NCBI GenBank assembly: GCA_013812905.1
Contig: JACCSP010000114.1
Coordinates: 1-34,907, forward strand
Length of the DNA: 34,907 bases
Direction of reading: 5' to 3'
Source of the DNA: Pyrinomonadaceae bacterium
GTDB taxonomy: Bacteria > Acidobacteriota > Blastocatellia > Pyrinomonadales > Pyrinomonadaceae
In this document: in pieces, positions 9,259 to 18,705 of the stretch
Position numbering within the stretch: the first letter of the stretch is position 1
Layout of the letters: each line of letters begins with the position of its first letter
Program-made: the position numbers and the translations under genes
Notes under the pieces: generated by a model
What the model was told of the DNA's origin: nothing
Databases searched by the model: none
What the model saw: only the letters and a program-made list of their open reading frames with translations

Positions 9259-9424
9259 GGCAGTAGCCCGACTGTTAAGAAGGGCTCCTCAAGGTGCCCC
9301 GAATTCATCGCACAGGCGTGTGGACTATAGAGCTGATCGGAGAGACTCCAATCAGGCGACGCAAACCCCCACTCGCTATCCATTCAAACTGGCCGAACCC
9401 TCCTTAACAGTCAGGCTTACTGCC
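9259..9424 (-). ncRNA. Candidate structured RNA (rod-like: long closing stem, internal pairing, apical hairpin)
   Basis: Arms 9259-9284 and 9398-9424 pair with one bulged A; inner pairing 9316-9323 with 9369-9376; apical hairpin 9333-9342/9346-9355. All three substitution-type mismatches in the outer and apical stems are G-U wobbles if transcribed from the minus strand. Confidence 0.5.
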
Positions 9425-9494
9425 CCCGGCGCGCTGCGCCTCAATCGCACATTTATTGCCAGTAGCTAATTTTCTAGACGCGACCGCCGGATGT

Positions 9495-9992
9495 TTAAAA
9501 AAAATGCCCAGCCTTGCTCGTTATCAACTCGATGAAGCCATTGATTGCTATACCGAGAGCGACGCAGAGCCAGTACCTCGCTCCGCGCATTGTGGCCCTA
9601 AAACCCACGAGGGTGGCGATCCCCAGAGGGATCCATAACAGAATCGATGTAATCAATCCCGGAATATACTCCCTATGGGCCAAGCTTAGGATTGTGTGAT
9701 TGAGACCATTTACTAATACCACTGCGCCGAGGATGACAGTCAGCAGCTTAGGGGACTGCAGCCGGCGCGCCAGGATCATTCCCACTATCATCAGGGCCAA
9801 TCCGATAGCCTGAACCAGCAAGAATCGCGTTGGCGAAAGTTGAATACCTCTTTGTTTTAGAAGGAAGGCTGAATAGCCTTCGCCCCCCCAGAACTCTTCA
9901 GCGATGTGGAACAGATAGGTAATGGGAAACAGCCAGGACCAAAGAGTGGTGGATGTAATAGAAAATAGGTGGTTAACCTGGTCGGAAGTCAT
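9495..9992 (-). CDS. HXXEE-domain membrane protein
   Basis: 165 aa; FPITYLFHIAEEFWGG matches the HxxEE motif, several TM segments. Confidence 0.7.
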   Translation of the reverse strand: MTSDQVNHLFSITSTTLWSWLFPITYLFHIAEEFWGGEGYSAFLLKQRGIQLSPTRFLLVQAIGLALMIVGMILARRLQSPKLLTVILGAVVLVNGLNHTILSLAHREYIPGLITSILLWIPLGIATLVGFRATMRGARYWLCVALGIAINGFIELITSKAGHFF

Positions 9993-10167
9993 TTATTGGA
10001 CAGCAGGGGGCAGGATGGCTAAATTCGTGCTCTCAGTGTTATACCAGAGCGGCAACAGACATTGCACGAATCGATAATAATCTGCAGCAAGAGAAATAGT
10101 TGTTCGAGGAGATTCCCTTTCTTAGAGCGGCTTAACGGTGCGCTGTGTAAAAACTCTGGCGTTGACG

Positions 10168-10220
10168 CTACCCTTAGTTGAGCGCGGGTGAACCGCCCTT
10201 CCCGACCTGTGTGGTCCTGG
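10168..10220. repeat. Diverged copy of the gcggg...ccgccctt...acctg repeat family
   Basis: gttgagcgcgggtgaaccgcccttcccgacctgtgtggtcctggag; compare 5571-5606 and 7364-7400. Confidence 0.4.
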
Positions 10221-10385
10221 AGTTGGATCGTTCCCGAATTTCCAAGCTCCTAAAGCCGGCGGAAGATCACTCGAGACCGAAAATCTCACAGGTTGGTAAG
10301 GAAGATTTATCTCCGCGAATTTGGTTGCAACAAGATTCATTGCTGATCTCTGCCGACGCACTGCTCCCGAAATTCAGAGAAGCCA

Positions 10386-11738
10386 ATGGAAAGGTCTTCC
10401 TCCCCGCCGCCGCCGCGTTTAGTCAGCCGTCTGGGATTGTTTGATGCCACGATGATCGTAATGGGCGGAATCATCGGCTCAGGCATTTTTATTAATCCTT
10501 ACGTGGTGGCGCGACAGCTCAACACGACGTTCCTGATTTTAGGTGTTTGGGTTTTGGGCGGATTAATAGCGTTGGCCGCAGCCTTTATCTGGGCGGAATT
10601 GGCTGCCTTACGACCGGAGGTTGGGGGTCAATACGCTTATTTACGCGAGGCTTTTCACCCGTCAGTCGCATTTCTCTACGGCTGGGCCCTGATGCTGGTT
10701 ATTCAAACCGGCGGCATGGCGGCGGTGGCAGTTACGTTTGCTCGCTACTTCGTTGAACTAACCAGCCTGCCAGTCGCTGATTGGGTAGTCGCTGTCCTCG
10801 CGCTCGCCAGCCTAACTGTTGTCAATTGTCTCGGAGTTCGCTCGGGCAGCACGGTGCAGAGCGTGTTGATGGTCCTCAAGATCATCGCGATCATCGCGCT
10901 TATCGTTTGTGGCCTACTGCTCGCAGGGCCCTCTCGCGCACCGGTCACTCAGACGTCCGGCCTGTTGGGCCAACCCACTTCATTTGATCTGTTGACTGCG
11001 GTGGGAGCTGCCATGGTTCCGGTGCTTTTCGCGTATGGAGGCTGGCAGACAGCGAGCTTCGTTGCTAGTGAGATACGGGAACCAAAAAAAAATCTTCCGC
11101 GGGGTTTGATTATCGGCGTCACCGGAGTGGTGGTTCTTTATCTGGCCGTGAACTTCGTTTGTCTGCAGGTGCTCGGCACGTCAGGTCTGGCAGCGACCAC
11201 TACACCCGCCTCCGACATAATGCGACTGGCGCTGGGAGAGGCCGGCGCACGGGCGATTGCCGCAGGAATTGCCATCTCCACGCTTGGCTTTCTGAGTCAG
11301 GGAATGCTCACTGCACCACGCGTTTACTTTGCAATGGCCCAGGACGGCTTGTTCTTTAAGGCTTTGGGGCGACTCCATCCAAGGACACGCGTGCCGATTG
11401 TAGCCATAGCGCTCCAGGGGCTATTGGCCATAGTCATCGCTCTCTCGGGACGATATGAGCAGATTTTGAACTACGTAGTTTCGGTAGACTTCATCTTTTT
11501 CGGACTAACTGCGGCTTGTATCTTTGTGTTTCGCAAGCGAAAGGAAAATCGGGCTGATGCGAACGCGATTACGAGGGTGCCCGGACATCCGGTGTCTACA
11601 GCCCTGTTTGTTGTGATCTGTTGGCTAGTCGTGATTAATACGGTTTACAAGTACCCGGAGAATACGCTAATCGGCTTGGCGATCCTCTTCACTGGCATAC
11701 CCGCGTACTTCTTCTGGCGAGGGAGAACGATGGCATGA
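10386..11738 (+). CDS. APC-family amino acid permease
   Basis: 450 aa; LFDATMIVMGGIIGSGIFINPYVVAR and EVGGQYAYLREAFHPSVAFLYGWALML APC signatures. Confidence 0.93.
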   Translation: MERSSSPPPPRLVSRLGLFDATMIVMGGIIGSGIFINPYVVARQLNTTFLILGVWVLGGLIALAAAFIWAELAALRPEVGGQYAYLREAFHPSVAFLYGWALMLVIQTGGMAAVAVTFARYFVELTSLPVADWVVAVLALASLTVVNCLGVRSGSTVQSVLMVLKIIAIIALIVCGLLLAGPSRAPVTQTSGLLGQPTSFDLLTAVGAAMVPVLFAYGGWQTASFVASEIREPKKNLPRGLIIGVTGVVVLYLAVNFVCLQVLGTSGLAATTTPASDIMRLALGEAGARAIAAGIAISTLGFLSQGMLTAPRVYFAMAQDGLFFKALGRLHPRTRVPIVAIALQGLLAIVIALSGRYEQILNYVVSVDFIFFGLTAACIFVFRKRKENRADANAITRVPGHPVSTALFVVICWLVVINTVYKYPENTLIGLAILFTGIPAYFFWRGRTMA

Positions 11739-12829
11739 GCGGAACGCGGCAAGTGATGGGTTCCGAGTATATGCACTGGGCGAAGACGGGTTCGAGTTGC
11801 CGGTTTAATCTTGCCACCAGCGGCCTGGAAAATTTTCCTTTTGGCGATCTGGGTGCCCGCATCGAGGATCTGGATCTTACTCGAGCCGGCGGCTATGGCT
11901 ACGAGCCGCTGCAGCGGGCACTAGCTCGGAGATTGAATGTTAGCGTTGAGTCGGTCGTTGCGGCCATCGGCACTTCGTTGGCCAATCATCTGGCCATGGC
12001 TTACCTGGTAAAGGCTGGAGATGAGGTGCTGATCGAGCATCCTACCTACGAGCCCCTCCTGGCGTTGGCTGAATATCTCGGCGCTGAAGTAAAACGCTTC
12101 GACCGGCGCTTCGAAGAAGGTTTCGGAACTCTCCCGGATGAAATCGAACGGAAGATCAGCCCTCGGACTCGTCTGATCGTAATCACAAATCTTCACAATC
12201 CCTCGGGCGTTTTTACCGACGACGAAACACTTCGGCAGGTAGGCGCGATCGCCCGAAGTGTAAATGCGCGGGTGCTGGTTGATGAGGTTTATCTCGAAGC
12301 ACTGTTCGAAGTCCCCGTGCGCACCTGTTTCCACCTCGGAAACGAGTTCGTAGTTACTAGCAGTCTGACAAAGGCTTTCGGGCTTAGCGGACTGCGCTGT
12401 GGCTGGATCGTGGCCGAGCCGGACGTGGCCCGGGCCATCTGGCGACTAAACGACCTCTTTGGCGTGATGGCGGCTCACCCAGCGGAACGGTTGAGCGTTA
12501 TTGCCCTGGAGCAACTCGATCAAATTTCCGCGCGGGCGCGGACGCTCCTGCACACCAATCACCGGCTGGTTAACCAATTTCTCGATTCACGCGATGATCT
12601 TGAAGCCGTGAGACCGGAATTCGGTACGATCGTTTTTCCACGAGTGAGGCACGGGACAACCGAACAATTGATTGCTGTGCTTAGAACAAAATATGAAACT
12701 TCGGTTGTGCCGGGAAGTTTCTTTGAGATGCCCGCGCATTTTCGTTTGGGGTTTGCCGGCGTAACAGAAATGCTGGCCGCGGGATTAGACAGGTTGGGCT
12801 CCGCGTTAGATGAAGTTGCGAATAGCTGA
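11735..12829 (+). CDS. PLP-dependent aminotransferase class I/II
   Basis: 364 aa; ITNLHNPSGV, VDEVYLEALF, SSLTKAFGLSGLRCGWIV (PLP Lys motif); ATG overlaps the permease stop (ATGA). Confidence 0.92.
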   Translation: MSGTRQVMGSEYMHWAKTGSSCRFNLATSGLENFPFGDLGARIEDLDLTRAGGYGYEPLQRALARRLNVSVESVVAAIGTSLANHLAMAYLVKAGDEVLIEHPTYEPLLALAEYLGAEVKRFDRRFEEGFGTLPDEIERKISPRTRLIVITNLHNPSGVFTDDETLRQVGAIARSVNARVLVDEVYLEALFEVPVRTCFHLGNEFVVTSSLTKAFGLSGLRCGWIVAEPDVARAIWRLNDLFGVMAAHPAERLSVIALEQLDQISARARTLLHTNHRLVNQFLDSRDDLEAVRPEFGTIVFPRVRHGTTEQLIAVLRTKYETSVVPGSFFEMPAHFRLGFAGVTEMLAAGLDRLGSALDEVANS

Positions 12830-12865
12830 GGCCCAGAGTAGTGATTTCGCTAGTTACGCTCGGAA

Positions 12866-12929
12866 CGATCCACGAATACACACGAAATGCCATTAAGAAG
12901 ATTCCTGGTTCCTGTGATTTTGTGGATCG
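12866..12929. repeat. Palindromic gatccacgaa...ttcgtggatc family, copy 1
   Basis: cgatccacgaatacacacgaaatgcc...tgattttgtggatcg. Confidence 0.75.
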
Positions 12930-13065
12930 CGATATCGGTCGAAGGTGCTCAACACCGATTCGCAACCTCGCACGCGTGACGTCCAGGGCAGACTGCGCAG
13001 AGAAATAGAACAGTCATACGCGCGAGCAATGCCCGACAGATTGTTTCATTGAGGCGTCTCCAAGA

Positions 13066-13151
13066 TAGTGGACAGTGTGCAGTGGACAGTGTGCAGTAGG
13101 CGGTGAATGGTTATTTCCACCACTGCCGACTGTTCACTGCCGACTGTTCCG
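13066..13151. repeat. Heptad-based inverted repeat (agtggac/agtgtgc ... actgccg/actgttc)
   Basis: agtggacagtgtgcagtggacagtgtgcagtaggcggtgaa ... ccactgccgactgttcactgccgactgttcc; extends into the 3' end of hemB. Confidence 0.8.
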
Positions 13152-14117
13152 CAATGCTTTGGTAGCTTCCCGGGCGTAGTAAGTCACAATGATGTCCGCA
13201 CCCGCGCGTTTGATGCTTGTTAAAGTCTCCATCATTACAGGTTGCTCATCGATCCAGCCCTTTTGAGCGGCGGCTTTTATCATCGAGTACTCGCCTGATA
13301 CGTGGTAGGCGGCTAGCGGCAGATCGAAACGATCGCGCACCGTTTTCAGAATATCCAAATAGACCGTAGCCGGTTTAACCATAAGGATATCAGCGCCCTC
13401 GGAGTAATCCAGCTCAGCTTCGCGAATTGCCTCTCGTGCGTTGGCCGAGTCCATCTGGTATGCGCGGCGATCGCCAAACCCCGGCGCGCTGTCGGCCGCC
13501 TCTCGAAACGGGCCGTAAAAAGCCGAGGCGAATTTCACCGCGTAGGACATGATGGCTACATTTTCGAAGCCTGCGCTATCCAGCGCTTCTCGTATGGCTC
13601 CCACCTGTCCATCCATCATTGCCGAGGGCGCCACGATGTCGGCGCCCGCTTCCGCCTGGCTCACCGCAGTGCGCGCCAGCAACTCCAGCGTTTCCTCATT
13701 CAAGACTTCGTTGTTGCGGACCACGCCGCAGTGCCCATGTGAAGTGTATTCGCAGAGACAGGTGTCGGCTATAACGATCATGTCTGGCACGGACTGACGA
13801 ATTGCGCGCAACGCCTGTTGCACGATTCCTTTATCAGCGTAAGCGCCGGATGCGGTTTCGTCTTTATCTTCGGGAAGGCCAAAAAGAATCACTCCGCTAA
13901 CACCTAAGTCGTAAGCGGCGGCGGTTTCCTTCTCAATTTCATCGACAGACAGGTTGTGCACACCAGGCATCGACCCAATCTCACGACGAACACTTTGGCC
14001 GGGACACGCAAACAACGGCAGAATAAGATCCTCTCGCGCCAGATGCGCCTCGCGCACAAGGCCGCGCAACGCGGGCGTTCGTCTTAGTCGTCGGGGGCGA
14101 TGGATTAGATTGGACAT
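13134..14117 (-). CDS. hemB: Delta-aminolevulinic acid dehydratase (porphobilinogen synthase)
   Basis: 327 aa; [23 protein letters not shown], Zn-type [52 protein letters not shown]. Confidence 0.97.
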   Translation of the reverse strand: MSNLIHRPRRLRRTPALRGLVREAHLAREDLILPLFACPGQSVRREIGSMPGVHNLSVDEIEKETAAAYDLGVSGVILFGLPEDKDETASGAYADKGIVQQALRAIRQSVPDMIVIADTCLCEYTSHGHCGVVRNNEVLNEETLELLARTAVSQAEAGADIVAPSAMMDGQVGAIREALDSAGFENVAIMSYAVKFASAFYGPFREAADSAPGFGDRRAYQMDSANAREAIREAELDYSEGADILMVKPATVYLDILKTVRDRFDLPLAAYHVSGEYSMIKAAAQKGWIDEQPVMMETLTSIKRAGADIIVTYYAREATKALRNSRQ

Positions 14118-14130
14118 TAACGATAACCAA

Positions 14131-14595
14131 CTACCACCTATGATACGCCGGATGACCAGGTTTCACTGCCACGAATATGCCGCGACAAGTGGCGCAGACT
14201 CTGTCATGAGCAACCAACTCACCTTCGACGATAACGCGATCGTCCGTTGATTCAGCTATGCGGGACACTAGTTGTACCGGTTTGTCTGACGGTGTAGGAC
14301 GAAGCAGCTTGACTGAGTACTCCGCTGTTACGGTGCAGGGCGGGTGGTCGAGACCTGCTTTTTTCATCAAATGCCAGGCGGCGATCCAGTTGCAGTGGCA
14401 GTCCAGCAGGGCACCGATAATGCCTCCGCTTAACATGCCAGTGAATGATTCATATTCCGGTTTCGGCTGCCACTCGGCCATCATTTCGTCTCCCGAGGGA
14501 AAGCTGCGGATCTGCAAGCCTTTTTCGTTTGCGGGCCCACAGCCGAAGCAAGCCAGTCGTGGTGCGTAAGTTTCCTGGATACTCTTTTCGGCCAT
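14131..14595 (-). CDS. PaaI/hotdog-fold thioesterase family protein
   Basis: Likely start [57 protein letters not shown] hotdog motif. The longer track ORF (to 14676) reads through an intergenic repeat. Confidence 0.85.
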   Translation of the reverse strand: MAEKSIQETYAPRLACFGCGPANEKGLQIRSFPSGDEMMAEWQPKPEYESFTGMLSGGIIGALLDCHCNWIAAWHLMKKAGLDHPPCTVTAEYSVKLLRPTPSDKPVQLVSRIAESTDDRVIVEGELVAHDRVCATCRGIFVAVKPGHPAYHRW

Positions 14596-14630
14596 CGGGA
14601 ATCCTTCTGAGTTTGAATCGCTAAAACAGC

Positions 14631-14697
14631 GATCAATGAAAATACACGAATCAACACGAAGTCCGGTTGGTGACATTTCGTGGAATTTCGTGGATCG
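14631..14697. repeat. Palindromic cacgaa...ttcgtggatcg family, copy 2
   Basis: gatcaatgaaaatacacgaatcaacacgaag...tgacatttcgtggaatttcgtggatcg. Confidence 0.7.
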
Positions 14698-14751
14698 TGC
14701 GACGTTACATTTGGTTTAGGTTGAGCCGTCAAGGCGCTCGGGCTTCGACCG

Positions 14752-17700
14752 CTACTTCACATCCAGTTTCCTGCCCGCGTTTAGATTATCAAAGTTCAAG
14801 ATCGCATTGAACACCAGGAAATAGCTGCCCTTGGTCTGACCGCGCCAGATCGGATTGTTTGAGAACAGCACGAAATGTCCCTGCCCGAAAGGCACATCGA
14901 CAACCATCGGATGCTGCGCAATCTCGTCACCGCCATCCAACAAACCTGAGACTAACAAATCCTTGTTGTCTGCATAGCGGAAGACAACTCGGGGACGCAT
15001 CGCCGGGGGAATAACATTAATGCCGTTGCGCCGTTGTTCGTCGGTTAAAGGCATCGCCTCCCACACTTCCGCGGTTGGCAGTTCCGGCGCCTCGACCGGG
15101 GGTCGGCCTTGGACCGTATCGGGATCATCAGGCGTACCCCGCCCCGTCATTCGTGCGCTCGCACGCGGGCGCCCGCCTCTGCCGCCGGCAAAATTGCTTA
15201 GGTTGAAAATAGGTCCGTTGAAGCAATAGATCGGGAGCGTGTCGCCATAGCCGTACGCTATCGGGCTGCTCGCATCGACAACCTTCGAGCGCAACACGAC
15301 CCCGATCGCTTTTAATTTCTGAGCTCGAGCAATGGAGATTCCCGGTGTGAAGCCGGCGCTGACGGCGAGATCGGCGGTGTCCATCACTCCGATAAAGAGT
15401 CCCCCATCTTGCGTAAACTTTTGGAGGTTCATAAGACCGGAATAACCCAGGCCCGGGCGCATATCATCCGTAGAATCGATCTTTCCGAGATTCGGAGTCA
15501 CAGCAGTGGTTTTCCATGGAAGGGGATTGCCCCACATCGGCATGCCACTGATGATGGCGCCCGCGCCGCGTCCCACCGGGCCAAAAATAATCACGTCATA
15601 CCTGCGTCTGAGCTCCGCATCTTTGGCCACATCCTGCGTACTGATGTAGGCGTAGGGAACTTCCAACTGGTCCAAAGCTAAACGCCACCAGCCTTCGTCC
15701 TGGGTGCTGAGCCACGTATGGAGCATCGCAACGCGCGGCGCCTTCACGGCATGACTCTTAACTGATGGAGCTGTATTAACCGCGTAGACTTGCAAACCTA
15801 GATCGGTCGCCGCTTTCTGAACATCAGAAACTGAGGCTTTACGAATGATGAATGAGCCCCGATTGAATTTTCGGCCAGCAGCGTCAAAAGCCTCCTCCGC
15901 TGCTTCCATGGCTACATCCTTCAATCGGTAACGGAACGTGACGAGACTGTTATCGGCGGAGTGTTTGATAAGATAGACCGAGCCGCTACCGTTTACTGCC
16001 GCCGGTGCCCGCACCTCGCCGGTAACGGGTTCCATGGCCGCCCCCAACGCTTTCATGTCTGTTACGCGCACAACCTGCACGTTTCCCAGTTCGCCCATGG
16101 TCCAGCCAGTGTCATCGTAAACATCCTGCTGTGGATCGTTTGGCGCCCAATACTGATGATCTAAAAGGGCATCGGCAATGCGGCTGTAAGGCTGATCCAT
16201 GCGCACGACGTAGCTGCCCGCAGGGAAGGTGCGGCGGTCCGTTTCCGTTTTTGGAGATGGGGTCGCTACTGCAATCGCCACTGGAGAGGGGCTCGCCGGG
16301 GCACGCGGCACCGCATCGGACGGAGTGGCAGTAGCTGCCGGTGTTGACTCCGCTTCGACCGGGGTGGTCGCAGTCGGCGCTGCGCCAGCTGCGGGAGACG
16401 TGGTTTTCTTCTTCGTCTTTAAAGTGACAGTGAAAGGCGCGGTGGCGCGATGAATCTCGCAGCCCTGCGCTTGCAGTGTGCGCAGCAGTTCTGCCTGATT
16501 GCCGAGACGCGGTTCGTCGCCGGGAAAGACATAAGCGTAGGGGCCCTCGTTCTTGGGCTTTTCGACTGACCTTTTGCTCTTCAGGTAGAAGTTTTTCAGA
16601 AAGAGCTTGTTGTTGTTGCTGAAATAATGGAGCGTGGTTAGCAGGGCAGTCTGTTGATAATTATTGTTGTTGCGTTGCGACCATTTTACTCGCGGCAGGG
16701 GCGGATTCTGGCGAAACCACGTGCGCGAATAATCGTCCGGGGAGAGTGTGCGCTCGATCGTATCCGCGCCGGCATTGCCAAACGTTTCGTAAAGCCGGCT
16801 GATCCCATTGTGAGTAGCAGCAATGAACATCAGATATCCAGGCGACCAGGTGTCGAAATTTCCGTGGGCAAACACGCCGGGCATGCCGAACTTGGTCATT
16901 TCCGAAACGTTGTTCCAGCCAATCATCTGCCATTCGTCGGTAAGAATCGGATCGACCCACGCGTTGTATGGGCCATCGCCGATTGTGTTGTCGTAGAGGT
17001 AGGGAACGGACTCATGCAGGTCGTGGATTACCTGCGCCTTCCAGTTCGTATACGTATTCAGCACGTTGCGTGTCAGCTTCAGGGAAAGACCGATGGCGTC
17101 GCGGTTATTGTCATGAGCCACGTAATGGCCCCAGTAAATGAGCGGTGGCCAGTTTGATTTGGGGTTCGCCAAATGCCAATTGTAGACATCCACCATGCGA
17201 TCGCGACCATCAGCCTCGACGACAGGCGTAATTAATGTGACCACGTTGTCACGAATCGTGCGCAGGTACGGGCTGTCGTCTACAGCAAGCCGGTAGGCCA
17301 GCTCCATGAGTGCTGTCGGCGAACCAGTTTCGCTCGAATGAATCGTGCCGGTTATGTAATAGATGGGAAACGACGCCGCGACGAGCCGATCAGCCTCATC
17401 ATCGTTCATGTTGATAGTGCGCGGGTCGGCAAGTTTGGCAAGCCTAGCGCGGTTCTCATCAAGCTTGTCCAGCAAACTCTCCGAAGCCACCGCCACCGCG
17501 ATCATCTCGCGCCCCTCTTCCGTAGTGCCAATTGAATAGACCTTAACGCGTGGGCTAGCCTTCTCCAGCATGCGCATGTAGCTATAAACTTCCGCGGCGT
17601 AGGGCAACTTTCCCGGCGCCCCGGCAACGTCTCCGAGAACTGCCTTCGGTGTCGGCACCTTCGGCGAGGCTGGGAGATAGTCGGTTAATGGAGAATTGAA

Positions 17701-17862
17701 AAAAGTCTCGGTTGTGTACTCGCGAATCTTCTTCGAGTATTCCTCGTCCACAGGCTGCTTCGGATCGCGGGCAGGTTTCACCTGTGCATTTGTGGAGATT
17801 GGTGCCGTAGCAGCTATGACTATGAACAAAAGAGTGGCGCGAAGGAGAAGGTGTCGATTCAT
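14752..17862 (-). CDS. Secreted M14 zinc carboxypeptidase-like protein with C-terminal glutamine-amidotransferase-like region
   Basis: Likely start MNRHLLLRATLLFIVIAATAPISTNAQ (signal peptide); TIHSSETGSPTALMELAYRLA zinc-ligand motif, VIHDLHESVPYLYD; Ala/Pro/Thr-rich linker. Confidence 0.87.
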   Translation of the reverse strand: MNRHLLLRATLLFIVIAATAPISTNAQVKPARDPKQPVDEEYSKKIREYTTETFFNSPLTDYLPASPKVPTPKAVLGDVAGAPGKLPYAAEVYSYMRMLEKASPRVKVYSIGTTEEGREMIAVAVASESLLDKLDENRARLAKLADPRTINMNDDEADRLVAASFPIYYITGTIHSSETGSPTALMELAYRLAVDDSPYLRTIRDNVVTLITPVVEADGRDRMVDVYNWHLANPKSNWPPLIYWGHYVAHDNNRDAIGLSLKLTRNVLNTYTNWKAQVIHDLHESVPYLYDNTIGDGPYNAWVDPILTDEWQMIGWNNVSEMTKFGMPGVFAHGNFDTWSPGYLMFIAATHNGISRLYETFGNAGADTIERTLSPDDYSRTWFRQNPPLPRVKWSQRNNNNYQQTALLTTLHYFSNNNKLFLKNFYLKSKRSVEKPKNEGPYAYVFPGDEPRLGNQAELLRTLQAQGCEIHRATAPFTVTLKTKKKTTSPAAGAAPTATTPVEAESTPAATATPSDAVPRAPASPSPVAIAVATPSPKTETDRRTFPAGSYVVRMDQPYSRIADALLDHQYWAPNDPQQDVYDDTGWTMGELGNVQVVRVTDMKALGAAMEPVTGEVRAPAAVNGSGSVYLIKHSADNSLVTFRYRLKDVAMEAAEEAFDAAGRKFNRGSFIIRKASVSDVQKAATDLGLQVYAVNTAPSVKSHAVKAPRVAMLHTWLSTQDEGWWRLALDQLEVPYAYISTQDVAKDAELRRRYDVIIFGPVGRGAGAIISGMPMWGNPLPWKTTAVTPNLGKIDSTDDMRPGLGYSGLMNLQKFTQDGGLFIGVMDTADLAVSAGFTPGISIARAQKLKAIGVVLRSKVVDASSPIAYGYGDTLPIYCFNGPIFNLSNFAGGRGGRPRASARMTGRGTPDDPDTVQGRPPVEAPELPTAEVWEAMPLTDEQRRNGINVIPPAMRPRVVFRYADNKDLLVSGLLDGGDEIAQHPMVVDVPFGQGHFVLFSNNPIWRGQTKGSYFLVFNAILNFDNLNAGRKLDVK

Positions 17863-18184
17863 CTCTGGTTCCTCGGTTCCGTCTAAAGAAAATGTCGGGT
17901 GACGATGCCGGAGGCGCACCGGCTTCATGTTGAACAGTAGTCTTCGTTGCTAGAATTCTTTTAAGGAGGAGCAGAAAGCTTTTAAGCTAAATGCGCCGCG
18001 CAAGTCAAATGATTCCTTGGCTACCCCCGCGCCTCCTGCGCCGTTTGAGTTGCCCCGGTCGCCGTTCTTCGCGTGTCATGGGCGCGCAGCTAGTTGTGTT
18101 AAAGGCAGCGGTGCCCCCGACTGAGTCTACCCAAGTTGACGCAGTTCACTGACGTCGGTATCGTCCCGTATATCTGAATCGCTG

Positions 18185-18667
18185 ATGATGCAAGCGCGAA
18201 TTTTTCAATTGAACTGTTCCCACGGTGGCCTCCCCAAGCTGGCAGTACGTGATGCAGTGTTAACCGAGTTAGGCCTGATCGGCGACGACCACAAGTTTCC
18301 GGACATTCATGGGGGCCCTGAACGTGCGCTGTGTCTTTTCTCTCTCGATCGCATACTCGAACTGCAGGGAGAGGGCCACTCGATTTTTCCCGGATCGGTC
18401 GGGGAAAATGTAACGATCTCCGGACTCGACTGGAATCACATGACCCCTGGTCAACAGCTGGCCCTGGGAGAGGAGGTGCTAATCGAAATAACCACCTATA
18501 CCTCGCCATGCAACTCAATCATCGACAGTTTTGCCGACGGAAAGTATCAACGCATCTCACAGAAAGTCCATCCTGGCTACTCACGGGTCTATGCTCGCGT
18601 GTTACAGCCAGGGCACCTCACCGTCGGTCAAACAGTGCGCTTGCTAAAGTGCATCGACTCCCGCTAG
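18185..18667 (+). CDS. MOSC-domain protein
   Basis: 160 aa; GLIGDDHKFPDIHGGPERALCLFSLDRI ... FPGSVGENVTISGLDW is typical of MOSC. Confidence 0.9.
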   Translation: MMQARIFQLNCSHGGLPKLAVRDAVLTELGLIGDDHKFPDIHGGPERALCLFSLDRILELQGEGHSIFPGSVGENVTISGLDWNHMTPGQQLALGEEVLIEITTYTSPCNSIIDSFADGKYQRISQKVHPGYSRVYARVLQPGHLTVGQTVRLLKCIDSR

Positions 18668-18705
18668 TTGTAACCTGCACATCGAGGAAATAGAATTAGG
18701 CATCG

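Noticed and set aside
9230-9445. MITE-type transposon instead of RNA
   Set aside because: Not fully excluded, but the central apical hairpin and one-sided G-U pattern fit RNA better; no target duplication noticed.
16654-17157. 167-aa plus-strand ORF
   Set aside because: Antisense to the M14 peptidase coding region; no recognisable motif.
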